From an uncultured Sphingobacteriaceae bacterium (GTDB lineage Bacteria > Bacteroidota > Bacteroidia > Sphingobacteriales > Sphingobacteriaceae), in contig CALNCF010000233.1 in assembly GCA_937875035.1 (NCBI GenBank), positions 1-6,261 of the forward strand: 6,261 nt of DNA. Reading direction: 5' to 3'. Numbering within the stretch: the first letter of the stretch is position 1; the number at the start of each line of letters is the position of its first letter. Below are positions 4,061 to 6,261 of this stretch, one piece after another. Below the pieces are notes generated by a model. That model searched no databases and was not told the DNA's origin. It worked only from the letters and a program-made list of their open reading frames with translations. A program made the translations under genes and the position numbers.

Positions 4061-6261
4061 ATGGATTATCAATTCAAAGACATCGAGAAAAAGTGGCAGG
4101 CCTACTGGGCCGCGAATAAGACATTTAAAGCCGATAATCATTCATCCAAACCAAAATATTACGTGCTCGACATGTTCCCATATCCATCCGGTGCCGGGCT
4201 GCATGTGGGTCATCCCCTGGGATACATCGCTTCCGATATCTTCTCCAGGTATAAACGTTTAAAAGGATTTAACGTGCTGCACCCGATGGGCTACGATTCC
4301 TTCGGCTTGCCGGCAGAGCAGTACGCGATCCAGACCGGGCAGCATCCTGCCCTCACCACCGAAGCGAACATTGCCCGTTACCGCGAGCAGCTGGATAACA
4401 TGGGCTTTTCGTACGACTGGAGCAGGGAAGTGAGAACAAGCTCGCCCGATTTCTACCGCTGGACACAGTGGATCTTCATGCAGTTGTTCAATGCCTGGTA
4501 TAATGTGGAAGCCGACCGCGCCGAACCCATCGATCAACTGATCCGTCATTTTGAAGCGCAGGGAAGCACAGGTATCAAAGCGGTTTGCAACGAAGATGTG
4601 ATCTCCTTTACGGCCGAAGAATGGAAAGGCTTTTCGGAGGAAAAGCGGGAGTGCGAATTATTGAAGTATCGCCTCACTTACCTGGCTGAGTCGGTAGTGA
4701 ACTGGTGCCCGGCTTTGGGTACGGTGCTCGCCAACGACGAAGTAAAGGACGGCTTTTCCGAACGCGGAGGCTATCCCGTGATCCAGAAAAAGATGATGCA
4801 GTGGAGCATGCGCATCTCCGCCTATGCGGAACGCCTGCTGCAAGGCCTCAACACCATCCACTGGTCGGAGCCGATCAAGGACATGCAGCGCAACTGGATC
4901 GGGAAATCATCCGGAGCATCCCTGCGCTTCCAGGTTCAGGGGCATTCCGCAGGCATAGAAGTATTCACCACCCGGCCGGATACGGTTTTCGGGGTTACCT
5001 TCTTAACGCTCGCTCCCGAGCACGAGCTGGTCGACCAGATCACCAGTCCTGAATTTAAAGAAGCGGTAGAGAATTATAAGGCCTTTGCCGCCACCCGTAC
5101 CGAACGCGACCGGATGAGCGATGTGAAAAAGATTTCCGGGCAGTTCACCGGCGCCTATGCCCAGCACCCCTTCAGCGGGGAAGAGATCCCGGTATGGATC
5201 GGCGATTATGTGCTGGCCGGTTACGGAACCGGAGCGGTAATGGCTGTACCCGCCCACGATACCCGCGATTATGCCTTTGCGAAGCATTTTGATCTGCCCA
5301 TAAAAGAAGTGGTATCAGGTGGAGATATCTCGAAAGAAGCATACGACGCGAAAGAGGGTACATTGATCCATTCCGGTTTTCTGAATGGCCTCGATGTAAA
5401 AGAAGCGACCCAAAAAGTGATCGCGAAAATAGAAGAGCAAGGCCTCGGAAAGGGCAAGACAAATTACCGCCTGCGCGATGCCGTGTTTGGCCGCCAGCGT
5501 TACTGGGGCGAGCCGGTACCCGTCTTCTTCAAAGACGGTCTTCCGCATTTAATCGAAGAGAACGAATTACCGCTTACCCTGCCCGAAGTCGACAAATACC
5601 TGCCGACCGAAAACGGAGAGCCGCCATTAGGCAGGGCTTCCGGCTGGAAATATAAAGGCGGCTTCGAATACGAATTGAGCACCATGCCCGGATGGGCGGG
5701 CTCCAGCTGGTACTGGTACAGGTATATGGATGCGCATAACGAAAAAGCCTTTGCATCTCCCGAGGCCATCGACTACTGGAAAGATGTCGACCTGTATATC
5801 GGAGGCTCGGAACATGCCACCGGGCACTTATTATATTCAAGATTCTGGAACAAGTTCCTGAAAGATCTGGGTTATGTAAAAGAAGAGGAGCCCTTCAAAA
5901 AGCTCATCAACCAGGGGATGATCCAGGGGCGGTCCAACTTTGTGTATCGCATCAACGGAGAGAACACCTTTGTATCTTATAATCTGAAAGACGATTACGA
6001 AGTATCCGCCATTCACGTGGATGTGAACATCACCGACCAGGATGTGCTGGATATCGAAGCTTTTAAGGCCTGGAGACCGGAATTCGCGCAGGCTGAATTT
6101 ATTCTCGAAGGCGGAAAATATGTATGCGGGGTAGAGGTGGAAAAGATGTCGAAATCGAAATACAACGTAGTGAACCCCGACGACATTATTGCGCGCTACG
6201 GCGCGGATACCCTACGCATGTACGAAATGTTCCTGGGTCCTCTGGAGCAGAGCAAGCCCTG
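4061..6261 (+). CDS. leuS: Leucyl-tRNA synthetase, 3' end beyond the window
   Basis: The frame is open from the ATG at 4061 to the window end: 733 codons, with the C-terminal anticodon-binding part missing. This class I enzyme charges tRNA-Leu with leucine and edits mischarged amino acids. The N-terminal FPYPSGAGLHVGH block has the HIGH-type motif HVGH at residues 48-51. The CP1 editing domain shows TTRPDT at 303-308 and GTGAVMAVPAHDTRD ending at D403, which matches the universal editing aspartate. YIGGSEHA starts at 579 and KMSKS lies at 695-699. Relative to E. coli LeuS, whose KMSKS is at 619-623, it has about 57 extra residues near 149-205, and about 19 extra between NQGM (617-620) and KMSKS. 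The ZN1-like hairpin reads ERGGYP (234-239) and has no zinc cysteines. These are traits I associate with Bacteroidota. It is transcribed divergently from ftsX. Confidence 0.97.
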   Translation, partial: MDYQFKDIEKKWQAYWAANKTFKADNHSSKPKYYVLDMFPYPSGAGLHVGHPLGYIASDIFSRYKRLKGFNVLHPMGYDSFGLPAEQYAIQTGQHPALTTEANIARYREQLDNMGFSYDWSREVRTSSPDFYRWTQWIFMQLFNAWYNVEADRAEPIDQLIRHFEAQGSTGIKAVCNEDVISFTAEEWKGFSEEKRECELLKYRLTYLAESVVNWCPALGTVLANDEVKDGFSERGGYPVIQKKMMQWSMRISAYAERLLQGLNTIHWSEPIKDMQRNWIGKSSGASLRFQVQGHSAGIEVFTTRPDTVFGVTFLTLAPEHELVDQITSPEFKEAVENYKAFAATRTERDRMSDVKKISGQFTGAYAQHPFSGEEIPVWIGDYVLAGYGTGAVMAVPAHDTRDYAFAKHFDLPIKEVVSGGDISKEAYDAKEGTLIHSGFLNGLDVKEATQKVIAKIEEQGLGKGKTNYRLRDAVFGRQRYWGEPVPVFFKDGLPHLIEENELPLTLPEVDKYLPTENGEPPLGRASGWKYKGGFEYELSTMPGWAGSSWYWYRYMDAHNEKAFASPEAIDYWKDVDLYIGGSEHATGHLLYSRFWNKFLKDLGYVKEEEPFKKLINQGMIQGRSNFVYRINGENTFVSYNLKDDYEVSAIHVDVNITDQDVLDIEAFKAWRPEFAQAEFILEGGKYVCGVEVEKMSKSKYNVVNPDDIIARYGADTLRMYEMFLGPLEQSKP

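Noticed and set aside
3910..4262. Plus-strand frames crossing the intergenic region into leuS, as possible leader peptides or small genes
   Set aside because: They run out of frame into the secure leuS start, show no leucine-codon run, and lack conserved-looking composition.
4259..5840. Several minus-strand open frames opposite leuS
   Set aside because: All lie antisense to the intact LeuS frame with its HIGH, editing and KMSKS motifs; they are shadows of its codon usage.
1..6261. Defence system, mobile element or other undescribed accessory system
   Set aside because: Every gene except the DUF3098 protein is a recognisable core gene, packed in what appears to be a conserved order, with no repeats, integrase, transposase or compositional shift.

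Overview
This window looks like an ordinary chromosomal housekeeping stretch from a member of the Bacteroidota, possibly a Chitinophagales- or Sphingobacteriales-like lineage. Four things point that way. A DUF3098 membrane protein, a family I know only from Bacteroidota, is present. The order ftsX - DUF3098 - uppP - truB - ribF is one I recall from that phylum. LeuS carries a roughly 57-residue insertion and a cysteine-less 'ERGG' hairpin typical of Bacteroidota LeuS. Finally, clear Shine-Dalgarno sequences are missing upstream of the starts. Base composition is balanced and looks even across genes, and I see no mobile element, CRISPR array, tRNA or rRNA.

Layout: (1) positions 1-182, plus strand, the last 59 codons of uvrA (nucleotide excision repair). 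(2) Positions 197-3872, minus strand, a compact five-gene cluster read right to left: ftsX (division/ABC transporter-like membrane protein), a small two-helix DUF3098 protein, uppP (undecaprenyl-diphosphate phosphatase), truB (tRNA pseudouridine-55 synthase) and ribF (riboflavin kinase/FAD synthetase). Spacings are 4 bp, a 1-bp TAATG overlap, 10 bp and 42 bp, so this is very probably one operon. (3) Positions 3873-4060, a 188-bp divergent intergenic region with candidate promoters for both sides and a 9-bp inverted repeat. (4) Positions 4061-6261, plus strand, leuS (leucyl-tRNA synthetase), cut off by the window end after the KMSKS motif.

The cluster joins envelope functions (FtsX, the DUF3098 protein and UppP, which recycles the lipid carrier for peptidoglycan) with RNA modification and flavin cofactor synthesis. 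All recognised enzymes keep their catalytic motifs. Points worth a second look are a TTG start for truB, a misleading 38-codon in-frame extension upstream of ftsX, the uncharacterised DUF3098 protein translationally coupled to uppP, the lineage-specific LeuS insertions, and the mirrored CGGGCATTT elements between ftsX and leuS. I do not see evidence of a new biological system here.
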